Shown piece after piece: positions 8,755-18,258 of a stretch of DNA of 64,000 nt; the stretch's first letter is position 1; each line of letters opens with the position of its first letter. The translations under genes and the position numbers were made by a program. The notes under the pieces were generated by a model that made no database searches, was not told where the DNA came from, and was given only the letters and a program-made list of their open reading frames with translations. This stretch comes from Haloplanus salinarum. Lineage in GTDB: Archaea > Halobacteriota > Halobacteria > Halobacteriales > Haloferacaceae. Location of the stretch: contig NZ_CP101823.1 in assembly GCF_024498175.1 (NCBI RefSeq), positions 1,178,001 to 1,242,000 of the forward strand, given 5' to 3'.

Positions 8755-11700
8755 TCACGGCGCGTCGGCGTCGCCGAACAGCAGGGAGAACGTCTTCCGC
8801 TCGGCGAGACGCAGGTGTTTGTTGAACGTCGGCTGGGTGATGCCGAGCCGTTCGGCGACCGCGCTCCCGTCGCTCTCGCGGGGCCACTCGAAGTATCCCG
8901 CCGCGAGCGCCGTCGTCAGCGACTCCCGCTGGCGGTCGGTGAGTCGTTCGGTCACCCGGTCGCGGAGTTCCTCCGGCGTCCGGTCCTGGCGGCGGTGTTG
9001 CCGCTTCGCGGCCAGTTCGACCGCGGGGGCGAGTTCGCGGAGACGGTCGGCGAACGAGCGGAGGTCGGCCTGGGCCGACACCTCGACGGCGATGGTCGTG
9101 CCCTCGGGAGTCGCCACCGCCCGCCGGAGGACGGCGCCGTACTCCGCCAGCGGCGACCCGAACCAGGTGTCGGTGCGGGCCTCGACGAGCGTCGAGTCGG
9201 CGTCGTCGGTCACGACCGAGGTCGATCCCGGGAGGGTGCGGTCGGCCACCGGTCGGGCGGCGTCGGCGTCGGTCCCGAAGGTGTAAAAGACGCTCACACC
9301 GCCGTCGCGTGCGACGGTCCGTTCGTGTCGCACCCGGCAGTCGGCCGCACGGGCGGCCCGGGCGAACGGCAGGCTCACGGCGTCGCCGCCGTCGCCCCGG
9401 AAGACGAGTTCGACCGTCTCGTCGGACTCCAGTGCGCGCCGGCGCTGGATGGCGGCGAGGGCGTACCCGACGGAGGTCCCGAGTTGATCGAGGACGTTCC
9501 GCACCCGCTCGCCGAAGGCGTTCGGCGAGGACGCACCCACCACGAGGACGCCGTGCGTGATGCCGTCGTAGATCAACGGGACGGCACAGACCGACTGGAC
9601 GCCGTCGGCGAGCGCCGCCCGGCGCCAGTCGGCGCTCGGCCCGTCGGTGACCACCGAATCGGTGACCTGCACCGCGTCGGATCGCCAGGCGCGAACGGCG
9701 GGATGGGGGTCGGGGCCGGCGTCCGCCGTCGAGGGGGCCGTCCCGCCGGCCACGGCCGCCGGTTCGGCGCCGGCGGCGACCCGGGGCGTGAGTCGGTCGG
9801 CGCCGACCTCGACCCCGCCGATCCAGGTGCGCTCGTAGGGCCCAGTGTCGGCGAGGCGGTCACACACCGCGCGTTCGACCTCCGAGGCGCCCGAGGCGTC
9901 GGTGATCGCCGCCTCGACCTGCTGGGTGAGGGTGGCGATGCGGTCCAGCCGTTCGGCGCGTTCGGTCTGGGTGCGGAGCCGCTCCTCCTGTGCGGCGAGG
10001 CGACGCTTGCCCCGCAGGTGGTTGAGCGCGGCGTCGAGGGTCGCCGCCAGGACGTGTGCGGCCTGAATCGTGTCCGAGTCGAGCGAGCGGTCCGGGTTCC
10101 CGACCAGGAGGACGCCGTGGTTGCCGAGGGCGAGCGCCCGCCAGTCGGCGAGGCCGGCGACGTCGGGGGCGTCCGACGGCGTGACCACCGTCCCGGTGGC
10201 GAACGCGTCCCAGAGCGGCCCCCCGTCGGCGTCGACGACCCGTTCGCGGAGCCCCTCGGGGACGCGCCCCGCACACACTTCGGGCCGGAGGACACCCTCG
10301 TCGTCGTCGTAGAGGAAGGCACAGACGGCGGACAGATCGAGCGTCTCGGTCGCCGCCTCGACGGCCATCCGGGCGGCCTCCACCGGCCGGTCGGCGGTCG
10401 CGAGGTCCTCGGTCGCGGCGTTGAACGACGCCATCCGTCGCTCGCGGGCCTTCCGCTCGGTCACGTCGCGGCTGACGATCACGATTCTGGGCGGTTCGGC
10501 CGTCCAGTCGGTGGGGTAGAAATCGGAGTGGACCCACCGGATTTCGCCATCCGGCCGCTCGATCCGGTACTCGCGAGCGTAGCTGTCCGCGGCCGACCCC
10601 GAGGCGACGTCACGCTGGATCCGGTCGATGAACGCGCGATAGCCCGTCTCGTCGTCCTCGTGGAGCGTCCCGAAGAAGCCGTCCGGATACCGCTCGTGGA
10701 GGGTCGAGAGCGGCTGACCCCAGATCTCCTCGTAGCCGGAACTCAGGAAGTCGGGGTTCGGGGACGCGTGATCGAGTTCGTCGACCCGCCCGAGGTAGAC
10801 CGCCTCGTCGATGCGGTCGAGGATGGCCCGCAGTCGTCGCTCCGTGCGTCGGCGCTCGGTCACGTCACGCGAGATGGTGAGCAGTCGTTCCTCGCCGTTG
10901 ATGGCCGTCGGGGTGGCGGTGACGTCGAGCCAGCGGATCTCGTCGTCGGCCGTCTCGAGTGCCCACTCCAGTTCCCGCGTCTCGTCGGCGGCAGTGATCT
11001 CCCGGATCAGTTCGGCGGCCCGCTCGGCGGTGTACCCTTCGTCGTCCGCGGTGACCGTCTCCAAGCCGCTCCCGAGGATCGTCTCCCGGTCGTAGCCGGT
11101 CAGGTCGCACATCGCGTCGTTGGTCGCGACGATGGTCGCCGTCTCGGGGTCGTAGACGTTGATCACGTCGGTGACGCCGTTGAAGATCTGTTCGTACTCG
11201 CGTCGGCGTCGCTTGCGCTCGGTCACGTCGCGACCGATGGCCAGATATCGCGTCTCGCCACCGATCCGTGCGGTCGTCGCGTTGATCTCCAGCCACCGCC
11301 GCTCGCCGTCCCGGGTCTCGACTTGCCACTCGACTTGCCTCGACTCGCCGGACTCGACGACCGACTCGATGATCTCCTTGCCGCGCTCCTCGGTGAACCC
11401 CTCGCCTTCGACGCTGATCGCCGTCGCCCCCAGGTCGAGTAACTCCGTCTTCTCGTAGCCAAGGAGAGCACACAGGCTCTCGTTGGCGTCGATCATCTCG
11501 CCCGATTCGGGGTCGTGAACCGAGATGGTGTCGTTGACGCCGTCGAAGATCTGCTCGTACTCGCGTTCGCGGCGCCGGCGCTCGGTCACGTCCCGGAAGT
11601 TGACCATCGTCGCCGGCTCCCCGCCGTGCTGGATGCGGGAGACGACCAGTTCGAGCGTCCGCACGTCGCCGTCGGCGGTCTCCACCTGGACGTCGTACCG

Positions 11701-12309
11701 GTCGGGCGGCGATTCGCCGGCGACGCGGCGCCGGTACCGATCCCGGACCAGCTCCCGGCTCTCCGGGGTGAACACCTCGTGGAAGGGACCCTCGAGGAGC
11801 GTCTCCCGGTCGTAGCCGGTGATCTCCGCGAACCGCTCGTTGACGAACGTGAACTCCCCGTCCTGGACGACGACGACGCCGTCCGAACTCTGCTCGACCA
11901 GCGTCGAGTACTTCTCGCGTTCCTCGGCCGCGGCCCGCTCGTGTTCGCAGTCCACGAGCGCGGCGAGGCGAGTCGCCAGCAGGTCGGGGTCGTCGGTGAC
12001 GAGTCGGCGGGGGAGCGCGGCGGCGGCCCCGGCCGACAGCGCTGCCGTCGTCCGGTCGTACTCGTCGTCCACCAGCACGACCGTGGGGACGGTGGCAGCG
12101 GCGGCGGCGGCGCCGTCGACACCGGGTGCCCCGTCGTCCACGAGGAGGCAGTCGGCATCCGTGGCCGCGTCCGCACCGACGACCGCAGGAGGGAGGGTCT
12201 CGACGCGTATCGGAGACTCGGCGGCGTCGACTCCCGATCGGAACGCCGCGGCCGTGTCGTCGGTGCCGACGACGGCGACGGTGATCGATCCGGAGCGGAG
12301 CGATGACAT
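8755..12309 (-). CDS. Multi-PAS/GAF sensor with bacterio-opsin-activator type HTH (Bat/DmsR-like)
   Basis: 1184 residues. In order: a degenerate receiver-like N-terminus (about 1-125), four PAS domains (about 130-625; each of the first three ends in a DVTERRR/DVTERKR linker), two GAF domains (about 630-950), a bacterio-opsin activator domain (about 960-1110), and a C-terminal HTH_10 domain with LTDRQRESLTTALAAGYFEWPR and AERLGITQPTFNKHLRLAERK. There is no histidine-kinase domain, so signal input is coupled directly to DNA binding in one cytoplasmic protein. Such proteins respond to redox, oxygen or light in haloarchaea; the signal here is unknown. It diverges from the UspA gene at 12478. The PAS repeats 2 and 3 are similar to each other and probably arose by duplication. 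Confidence 0.9.
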   Translation of the reverse strand: MSSLRSGSITVAVVGTDDTAAAFRSGVDAAESPIRVETLPPAVVGADAATDADCLLVDDGAPGVDGAAAAAATVPTVVLVDDEYDRTTAALSAGAAAALPRRLVTDDPDLLATRLAALVDCEHERAAAEEREKYSTLVEQSSDGVVVVQDGEFTFVNERFAEITGYDRETLLEGPFHEVFTPESRELVRDRYRRRVAGESPPDRYDVQVETADGDVRTLELVVSRIQHGGEPATMVNFRDVTERRRREREYEQIFDGVNDTISVHDPESGEMIDANESLCALLGYEKTELLDLGATAISVEGEGFTEERGKEIIESVVESGESRQVEWQVETRDGERRWLEINATTARIGGETRYLAIGRDVTERKRRRREYEQIFNGVTDVINVYDPETATIVATNDAMCDLTGYDRETILGSGLETVTADDEGYTAERAAELIREITAADETRELEWALETADDEIRWLDVTATPTAINGEERLLTISRDVTERRRTERRLRAILDRIDEAVYLGRVDELDHASPNPDFLSSGYEEIWGQPLSTLHERYPDGFFGTLHEDDETGYRAFIDRIQRDVASGSAADSYAREYRIERPDGEIRWVHSDFYPTDWTAEPPRIVIVSRDVTERKARERRMASFNAATEDLATADRPVEAARMAVEAATETLDLSAVCAFLYDDDEGVLRPEVCAGRVPEGLRERVVDADGGPLWDAFATGTVVTPSDAPDVAGLADWRALALGNHGVLLVGNPDRSLDSDTIQAAHVLAATLDAALNHLRGKRRLAAQEERLRTQTERAERLDRIATLTQQVEAAITDASGASEVERAVCDRLADTGPYERTWIGGVEVGADRLTPRVAAGAEPAAVAGGTAPSTADAGPDPHPAVRAWRSDAVQVTDSVVTDGPSADWRRAALADGVQSVCAVPLIYDGITHGVLVVGASSPNAFGERVRNVLDQLGTSVGYALAAIQRRRALESDETVELVFRGDGGDAVSLPFARAARAADCRVRHERTVARDGGVSVFYTFGTDADAARPVADRTLPGSTSVVTDDADSTLVEARTDTWFGSPLAEYGAVLRRAVATPEGTTIAVEVSAQADLRSFADRLRELAPAVELAAKRQHRRQDRTPEELRDRVTERLTDRQRESLTTALAAGYFEWPRESDGSAVAERLGITQPTFNKHLRLAERKTFSLLFGDADAP

Positions 12310-12477
12310 GACTCACACACCCGGCCCGACGCCCAAAAACGTTCGTCCGATGGCCGTTCACGCCGTTCTCTCACGGGCTGAGACAGGGGGAGACCCCGAA
12401 CCGGCACGGTGGTTCGACGCCGACCCCGTCGCCCGGACGATCACCGCCGATATGTAGGAGCGGGTCCAAAGGCCTCC

Positions 12478-12909
12478 ATGGCGCCATCGCACGTCCTCGT
12501 TCCGCTGGACGGATCGCCGCTGGCGGACGAGGCACTCGAGCGGGCGCTCGAACTCTTCGACTGTCGGGTGACAGTCCTGAACGTGGTGACACCGATCGAC
12601 GAGTCGATGAGCGAGAGTGGGATTCTCGAGCCCGACGAGGACCGGCGCGAGGGCGCGCATGAGCGCGCCGAGCGGGTCGTCGAACGAGCGAGACGTCGAG
12701 CCGCCGACGCCGATCGGACGGTCGAGACGGCCGTGGTGACCGGGGACCCGGCGGAGACCATCCTCGAATACGTCGCGGACAACGACGTCGACCACGTCGT
12801 GATGGGCGGACACGGCGGTGAGCGAAGCGGTATCGCTCGCCGGTTGCTCGGAACCGTGTCGACGAGGGTCGTCGGCGAGGCCCCCGCGACCGTGACCGTC
12901 GTCCGCTGA
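12478..12909 (+). CDS. Universal stress protein UspA family
   Basis: 143 residues from the ATG at 12478 (MAPSHVLVPLDGSPLAD); 23 extra upstream codons carry no family signal. It is a single Usp domain: the opening VLVPLDGS and the C-terminal nucleotide-binding loop GGHGGERSGIARRLLGTVS (the GxxGx9GS/T type) are intact, so ATP binding is expected. A GRxEPDED-rich acidic loop lies at about residue 50. It ends 6 bp before the convergent PiT-permease gene. In haloarchaea Usp genes commonly sit next to permeases, where they may act as regulatory nucleotide-binding subunits; here this is inference. Confidence 0.9.
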   Translation: MAPSHVLVPLDGSPLADEALERALELFDCRVTVLNVVTPIDESMSESGILEPDEDRREGAHERAERVVERARRRAADADRTVETAVVTGDPAETILEYVADNDVDHVVMGGHGGERSGIARRLLGTVSTRVVGEAPATVTVVR

Positions 12910-12915
12910 CCGCGC

Positions 12916-14123
12916 TCACCCGCCGAGCATCGCGGCCAGGACCCGATAGAGCCCGAACCCGATAGCGATGGAGGCCGCGAGCGTGACGAGCCAGAATACG
13001 AGGGTCACGCCGATCTTCCGGCGGGAGACGCCCGCCGAGCCGCCGGCGAGTCCGCCGCCGATGACCCCGGAGATGATGATGTTGTTGAACGAGATGGGGA
13101 TCCCCAGTGCGATGGCCAGTTGGGCGATGATGAACCCGGGAACCAGCGCGGCGATGGAGCGTCTGCCCCCGAGCTGTGCGTACTCGCGGGACGTGGCTTG
13201 GAGCAGCTTCGGCGCACCCATCCACGCGCCGACGAGGATGCCGGTGGCGCCGAGCGACAGCAGGACGATGCCGGGCAACCCGAGCTCGGCGCCGTAGAGG
13301 TTCTCGAGCGGACCGGTCGCCAGTCCGACCTGGCTGCCGCCGCTGGAGAAGGCGACGACGCTCCCGAGGAGGACGAGGAACGTCCGGATGCCGTCCTCGA
13401 CGGACGCCCGGGTCCGCCGACGGACGAACCGGAACCCCGCCGCGGCGACCGCCAGCGTCACGAGGACCGCCAGGGTGTCGACCCCGAGGACCGTCGGCGT
13501 CTCGACCCGTCGCGCGAGGAACCCCGCGACGGAACTCTGGCCCGCGTCGGGCGGCGAGGGAACGACCCCGAGTTGGACGTTGGCGACGATGCCGCCGACG
13601 ACTGCCGCGAGCAACGGGACGCTCACGGTCTCCGGGATGTCGTCACGCCTGAGGAGGGTAGCGGAGAGGTAGGCGAGCCCCCCCGAGACGGGAGGAACGA
13701 GCGCCCAGAAGAGGCACGATGCGGCGGTAGGTGTCGACGGCGGGGTCGCCGCCGAGCGAGAGCCCGACACCGACCATCGCCCCGGTCGTCGCGAACGCCG
13801 CGGGGACCGGATACCCGGAGTAGACGCCGAAGGCCATGAACCCGGTCGCGGTCAACAGACCGGCCGTCGCCGCCAGCGACGTGATCTGCACGCCGTCGAT
13901 CAGCCCCGCCCCGACCGTCTCGGAGATCCCCCCCACCCTGAGTGAGCGCGCCGAGAGCGGCGAGGATGCCGATGAGGAAGGCCGCCCGCATCGTCGAGAT
14001 GGCGTTGGCACCGATCGCCGGGGCGAAGGGCGGCGAGTTGCTGTTGGCGCCGAGCGCCCACGCCGTGGCGAAGCTGGTGAGCGTCGCCAGCGCGACGAGC
14101 GCCCAGAAGAGGACTCCCGCCAC
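12916..14123 (-). pseudogene. PiT-family inorganic phosphate transporter, interrupted by two frameshifts
   Basis: Three frames joined end to end give one PiT permease. The first starts at GTG 14123 (MAGVLFWALVALATL, then ALGANSNSPPFAPAIGANAIS). The second continues from about 13935 (GGISETVGAGLIDGVQ to GVGLSLGGDPAVDTYRRI). The third runs from about 13720 to 12916 with the second half, including IPISFNNIIISGVIGGGLAG. The first shift is at a run of seven C on the plus strand (13928-13934) where six would restore the frame; the second is near 13718. The protein has ~10 membrane segments and the GANAIS and FNNIIISGVIGG repeats of the family. It could be a true pseudogene or uncorrected sequencing indels. 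Confidence 0.8.
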
Positions 14124-14214
14124 GCTCAGCGGCCTCCACGGACGGGAGTACGAGCCATGGTCGGGCGTTCGGCGGACGGGTGCATTAAACTTCGTCCGGC
14201 GGCGGGACCGGCGC

Positions 14215-14502
14215 TCACAGGACGAGGGCGAAGAGGAGATACGAGCCGACGACCGACAGCGACGGCGTGAGGATCCAGAGCACGACGATCCGGGTCGTCG
14301 CCGCCGGGTCGAACAGGCTCTCCTCGGTCAGTTCCTCGATATCCTCCTCGCCGATCGGCGTGACCGAGGGGGACGCGCCGTGGCGGCCCCCGGAGGGGGG
14401 TCCCTCGCCCGACGCGAGTTGTCCCACGGTCGGCCCCACCGGTTCCTCCCCCTGGGTCGACGGGGCGGCGAGGGCGTCGGTGGTGAGCTTCGACCTGTAC
14501 AC
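14215..14502 (-). CDS. Small protein with one C-terminal membrane segment
   Basis: 95 residues. The first ~65 residues are acidic and glycine/proline-rich; the last ~25 (RIVVLWILTPSLSVVGSYLLFALVL) form a single hydrophobic helix. This tail resembles the closing helix of PiT-type permeases, so the gene may be the remains of, or a partner for, the broken transporter downstream at 12916-14123. No family was recognised. It is the last gene in the very GC-rich block; the sequence after 14520 drops sharply in GC. Confidence 0.45.
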   Translation of the reverse strand: MYRSKLTTDALAAPSTQGEEPVGPTVGQLASGEGPPSGGRHGASPSVTPIGEEDIEELTEESLFDPAATTRIVVLWILTPSLSVVGSYLLFALVL

Positions 14503-14772
14503 CCGTTTCGGTTGGAGATATAATGGCTTGTTCTCGCCGTGAGAGTTCCGTTCCGACGTTCCACGACTCGCGGCAGCACCATTGGAAGTTGAGACTACAT
14601 CGGTGTTAGCGAGTCTGTGATGCGTGAATTTGACCGGTTCGATCTGTGGAAACTACCTCAGATGGCTCTCGAAGCGGCATTCTTGTCACACACCCAACTA
14701 TATGGGCAAATTTTTGAGACTTCCAGCAGCGTAGCCACTCAGACGGCGCGCTAACCATGACTGAGTGTCTCT
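14503..14772. other. Compositional boundary; short unexplained ORF of 44 codons inside
   Basis: Between the GC-rich block and the IS4-type transposase. A small open frame 14620-14754 (+) opens MREFDRFDLWKLPQMALEAA and is followed by the transposase gene on the other strand. No family is recognised; it could be the stump of a gene interrupted by the insertion. No clear terminal inverted repeats were found for the IS. Confidence 0.3.
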
Positions 14773-16449
14773 CTACCCGATCCCAGTTTCCTTCTTCAAC
14801 AGCGTCAGCGTGTTGTCCGCTGTAATCAGCGGTGAGTGCTCATACTCGCCGGTCAACTCAACCTGCACGAGCAGATCGACCGCTCGCCAGATAGAGTACA
14901 GCAGACACGCAAACGCGAAGTAGAAGAATCGAAGCCCGAAATCCTTCGACGTCGTCGCTGCCATGAACCGTTTGATCGACCTGTACCCACTCTCGATCTC
15001 CCAGCGATAGCCATACTCCGTGAGGTGCCCACTCCCGCAATTCGTCATGAACACCGAGTACTGCCGGTGATCGTCGTGCTCGGAGTCTTCATTCCGGCGG
15101 TAGACCAGCGTCGTTTCGTGCCACTCGTTCTTGCCCAGATGGAGCTTCCGGTCGGTTTCATACCGGTCTTGGTCCCGCTGGAGTAATCGCTTGGCTTGGG
15201 CTTTCTCGCTGGTCTGCATCCGCTTCGGCACGACATACGACAAGCCACGCTGGCTAAGCATCTCCAGGACGTGCTGACTATCGAACTCCCGGTCCATCAG
15301 CACGTTATCGACGTGGACGAGCTCTTCAGCCGAATCCAGCAAATCCCCGACGATCTCCTTACGTGACTCGCCTTTCCGTACCGGGCGGGCATCAAGCACG
15401 AGTGGGATAGCGTTGCCGACCAACTGGACTGTCGCCCATTGGTAGGCGTACTCGTCGGTCTTCTCCTTCGTCCCGATGATTTCGTCTTCGTGGCCCGTTC
15501 TATCACCGGTGAAGGGGTTGGCCTCGGTGATATCGATGGCGATGATTCCGGCTCGGAAGAACTCCTCTGTCTCCTCGACTTCGCTCAGGAGCGTGTTGAC
15601 GGCCTGTCGGTACATCTCGCGAGTCTCTGATACCGAGAGATTACGAATCTGCTCGCGATGGGCGTGACCTAACGGCGTCCGCTCTCGAGTTGACTCGTAG
15701 GTGAAGCTACGAGCACCTTCGTTCGCAGCCAGCCGCTCACGAAGTCCGAGATACGTCTGCAGGTCCCAGTACGCGTTCTCGTGGATCTCACAGCCCTCAC
15801 CTCGATCCAGCGAAAACGCCGGGAAAAGGACGCGACTGACGTGGTCGGTGACTTTCTCTGCCTGCTCCAACGTAGTTTGATCATCCGGGTCTGACTCACC
15901 AGACTCGTCCCCGTGGTATCGGAGCTTTCGTGTCGGTTCACGCGGAGTCTCGACACCCGCATTCTGGGCTTTGATGAGGATCGTTCGAGCGGCTGTCTCC
16001 ACTGTCTCTCGGAGGTCAGGGATGAACCGCTCGTGCCAGCTTCGCCACAGTGTCGACTGGTCCGGGATCGTCTCGAAACCCAGTTGCTCACAGAGTTCAG
16101 GACGGTTCTTTAGGTAGTCGACGAGTGCTGTTTCGTGCTCCCAGCTGTGGAGTTCTTTCAGTACGAACACCCGAAAGAGGGTGTCCATCTGGTAGCGGGT
16201 CGGCCCCGCATACCGGTCGTGGGCGCTGAACCGGAAGTAGGCCAAGGGGAGTGCACAGACGAACCCCTCGACGGAGTCGTGACTTTCATGTTCGAACCAC
16301 GTCTCTGAGACTGTCCGGATATCGGATTCCAGTCCGGCGAGTGACGTTCGATCGTACAGGGGTGTCGAATTATACGCCGGCCACTCACCGTATTGTCGTT
16401 GGGCGATCCGTCGAAAGACGGTTCGGCGAGACACAGGAGTCGAACACAC
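14773..16449 (-). CDS. IS4-family DDE transposase, intact
   Basis: 558 residues from GTG 16449. Catalytic residues are visible: first Asp in GIIAIDITEANPFTGD (about residue 297), second Asp in VLMDREFDS (about 374), and the IS4 signature YGYRWEIESGYRSIK, which fits Y-2-R-3-E-6-K exactly and carries the catalytic Glu. The N-terminal ~250 residues carry helical DNA-binding sequence. The gene is uninterrupted, so the element could be active. A second copy at 62817-64000, on the other strand, is closely similar over its first ~390 residues but not identical. Named ISH group not determined. Confidence 0.85.
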   Translation of the reverse strand: MCSTPVSRRTVFRRIAQRQYGEWPAYNSTPLYDRTSLAGLESDIRTVSETWFEHESHDSVEGFVCALPLAYFRFSAHDRYAGPTRYQMDTLFRVFVLKELHSWEHETALVDYLKNRPELCEQLGFETIPDQSTLWRSWHERFIPDLRETVETAARTILIKAQNAGVETPREPTRKLRYHGDESGESDPDDQTTLEQAEKVTDHVSRVLFPAFSLDRGEGCEIHENAYWDLQTYLGLRERLAANEGARSFTYESTRERTPLGHAHREQIRNLSVSETREMYRQAVNTLLSEVEETEEFFRAGIIAIDITEANPFTGDRTGHEDEIIGTKEKTDEYAYQWATVQLVGNAIPLVLDARPVRKGESRKEIVGDLLDSAEELVHVDNVLMDREFDSQHVLEMLSQRGLSYVVPKRMQTSEKAQAKRLLQRDQDRYETDRKLHLGKNEWHETTLVYRRNEDSEHDDHRQYSVFMTNCGSGHLTEYGYRWEIESGYRSIKRFMAATTSKDFGLRFFYFAFACLLYSIWRAVDLLVQVELTGEYEHSPLITADNTLTLLKKETGIG

Positions 16450-16740
16450 TACGAGATATTGGGCAACACGCGCTCAAGAATTCGTCCACATCGTCATGAG
16501 ATTCTGAAGACGACTATTACAAGGCATCCTCTGTGTCTGCGTTCGTCCCCCGATTCGATGTGCCGGATATCACATTGAAATAGGGTGGCTTGTCGCCTCA
16601 CGGCCCATGATCCGGTCAACTCGGTCCGACGATCGGTTTCTATAAAGAATAGCAGCGCGAGTACCCCGACCCACCGTGGTCGGGGGTGAAGCGCGTCACA
16701 ACGCGAACTTTTAACAAGTGAATAACCATATCTAAACCTA

Positions 16741-18078
16741 GTGCAGTCGTCCACACTCACCCAAATCTTGTCGTTCCGCTTAGACATCCACACGGGGAGT
16801 GGCGACGACCTGCAAACGGGCTGTCTTGAGGCCCGCCGCATCCGCAACGAAACCAACCGCCTCGACCGACAGGGCTGGAACTGGGATGACATCAAACCGG
16901 CCGTCGTTGACAACGCCGATCACGTCAACAACACTAGCCAACTCATCGTTGACAAGGCACTCGGTGAAATCGAGACCCACCACGACAACAAAGACGACGA
17001 CTGGGGCCGTCCATACCCATACATCGACGGGGTGTACCCGATGGTGATGAACCACGGCGAAGGCTACCGTCTGTTCCCCGAAGACCACGGGACGGTTCGA
17101 TTCCGTATCACTGCCACGAGAGGCACGCACGTCAAAGGCGAACTTCGTGGCAGTCCCGACCACTTCGACCGCCTCAGAACTGCGTTCACCGATGAGGAGT
17201 GGCGGGTTGGAACGGCTGAAGTCGTCCACAAGCACGATGAGTGGCGACTCCACCTCACAGTTACACACGAGACGCATCGAGTCGCCAGCAAGCACGATGC
17301 AGACACGATCGTCGGTGTGGATGTGAACGAGGACTGCATCGCACTCGCTGCGATGAGTCGGAGTGGTTCGATGAAAGACTCCGTGGTGTTCGAGTACCCG
17401 TCGGTGAAAGAACAGCGTCACGAGTTTTTCACCAAGCGCAAGCGGATGCAGAAAGCCAACCAGACCGCGTTTGAGACGGTCGTTCAGACTGAGGAACGCG
17501 ACTACGTGCATGACTGCCTGCACAAAGTCTCACGGAGAGTAGTCGAATGGGTCTCGCAATTCACCGACCCAGTGATCGTTTTTGAAGACCTCAAAGACAT
17601 GCGAGACTCCATCGACTACGGTACGCGAATGAACCGTCGCCTCCACTCGCTGCCGTTCGCTACACTCCAAGACATGGTGTCGTACAAGGCTGCGTGGGAG
17701 GGGATTCCGTCGGATGAGGTTGATCCTGAGTACACGAGTCAGCGATGCCCGCGAACGGAGTGCCAGCACACGGAACGGGCGAATCGCCAGAACAAGCGAT
17801 TCAAATGCCAGCAGTGTGGGTTCCAAGACCACGCTGATAGGAAGGCGGCGGTGTGCGTGGTGCAGAACTGGTTGGAACGAGAAACTGGAAATGTGCCGTC
17901 TCTCGAAACCCTTCCGCGCGTTCGGAAGGTGAGACGGGCGGCATCGGGCCGTGGTGGAGCGGCCGACTCTCACGGACCCATATCGGGTTCGGGTGTTACC
18001 GACGACGGTATGTCGGCGCGACCAGCGATGGGAGCGCGAGAGGAATTAAAGTCCGTTGCGTCAGCAATGCAGGACTAA
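16741..18078 (+). CDS. tnpB: TnpB RNA-guided nuclease of an IS200/IS605-type element
   Basis: 445 residues from GTG. The RuvC-like catalytic residues are present: Asp in IVGVDVNEDCIALAA (about residue 200), Glu in VIVFEDLKDMRD (about 282) and Asp in DHADRKAAVCV (about 365). A zinc ribbon (CPRTEC and CQQC) lies between the last two. The usual DxNAA reads DRKAA here, an uncommon substitution of Asn by Lys. A ~70-residue tail follows the nuclease core. TnpB uses a right-end-derived omega RNA as guide to cut DNA, which helps the element persist. An AT-rich TATA-like stretch ending near 16714 lies about 30 nt upstream of the start. Confidence 0.88.
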   Translation: MQSSTLTQILSFRLDIHTGSGDDLQTGCLEARRIRNETNRLDRQGWNWDDIKPAVVDNADHVNNTSQLIVDKALGEIETHHDNKDDDWGRPYPYIDGVYPMVMNHGEGYRLFPEDHGTVRFRITATRGTHVKGELRGSPDHFDRLRTAFTDEEWRVGTAEVVHKHDEWRLHLTVTHETHRVASKHDADTIVGVDVNEDCIALAAMSRSGSMKDSVVFEYPSVKEQRHEFFTKRKRMQKANQTAFETVVQTEERDYVHDCLHKVSRRVVEWVSQFTDPVIVFEDLKDMRDSIDYGTRMNRRLHSLPFATLQDMVSYKAAWEGIPSDEVDPEYTSQRCPRTECQHTERANRQNKRFKCQQCGFQDHADRKAAVCVVQNWLERETGNVPSLETLPRVRKVRRAASGRGGAADSHGPISGSGVTDDGMSARPAMGAREELKSVASAMQD

Positions 18079-18110
18079 ACACGGACGCCCCGCGCCCCGT
18101 GCGCGGGAGT
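18030..18110 (+). ncRNA. Probable omega RNA (reRNA) scaffold at the right end of the tnpB element
   Basis: In TnpB systems the guide RNA scaffold overlaps the 3' end of tnpB and ends at the element boundary. Here a GC hairpin (18090-18106) lies just after the tnpB stop. The guide would be read from the flank beyond the boundary. Position is inferred from family knowledge; the precise ends are unknown. Confidence 0.4.
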
Positions 18111-18258
18111 ACTTCACGATGTCCGGCGATGGCAGTCTTCAGCGGAATCTACCGCTCTGAGCCCACGCGTATAGCTGTCTCTCGACAATTTCGAGCCTTA
18201 ACTCTACGTCACAGTTTTGAGCGCCATGGTTAACACCCTGGCCCAATCAACTCAACGT

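Larger units (their letters stand above)
16640..18110 (+). mobile_element. IS200/IS605-superfamily element carrying only tnpB
   Basis: The left end shows a hairpin CCCCGACC/GGTCGGGG at 16664-16685 (8-bp stem, 6-nt loop). The right end shows CCGCGC/GCGCGG at 18090-18106, followed by GAGTACTT, which echoes GAGTACCC before the left hairpin. Subterminal hairpins are how this superfamily marks its ends. No tnpA (Y1 transposase) is present, so this is a TnpB-only element that would need TnpA in trans. Exact ends are approximate. Confidence 0.65.

Noticed and set aside
8413-11442. 1009-codon open frame opposite the Bat/DmsR-like gene
   Set aside because: Antisense shadow; the minus-strand product has clear PAS, GAF and HTH domains, and the plus-strand product has none.
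14593-14660. GGTTCGATC near 14635 as a tRNA T-loop
   Set aside because: No matching acceptor stem or anticodon arm; the sequence reads as the start of a short ORF instead.
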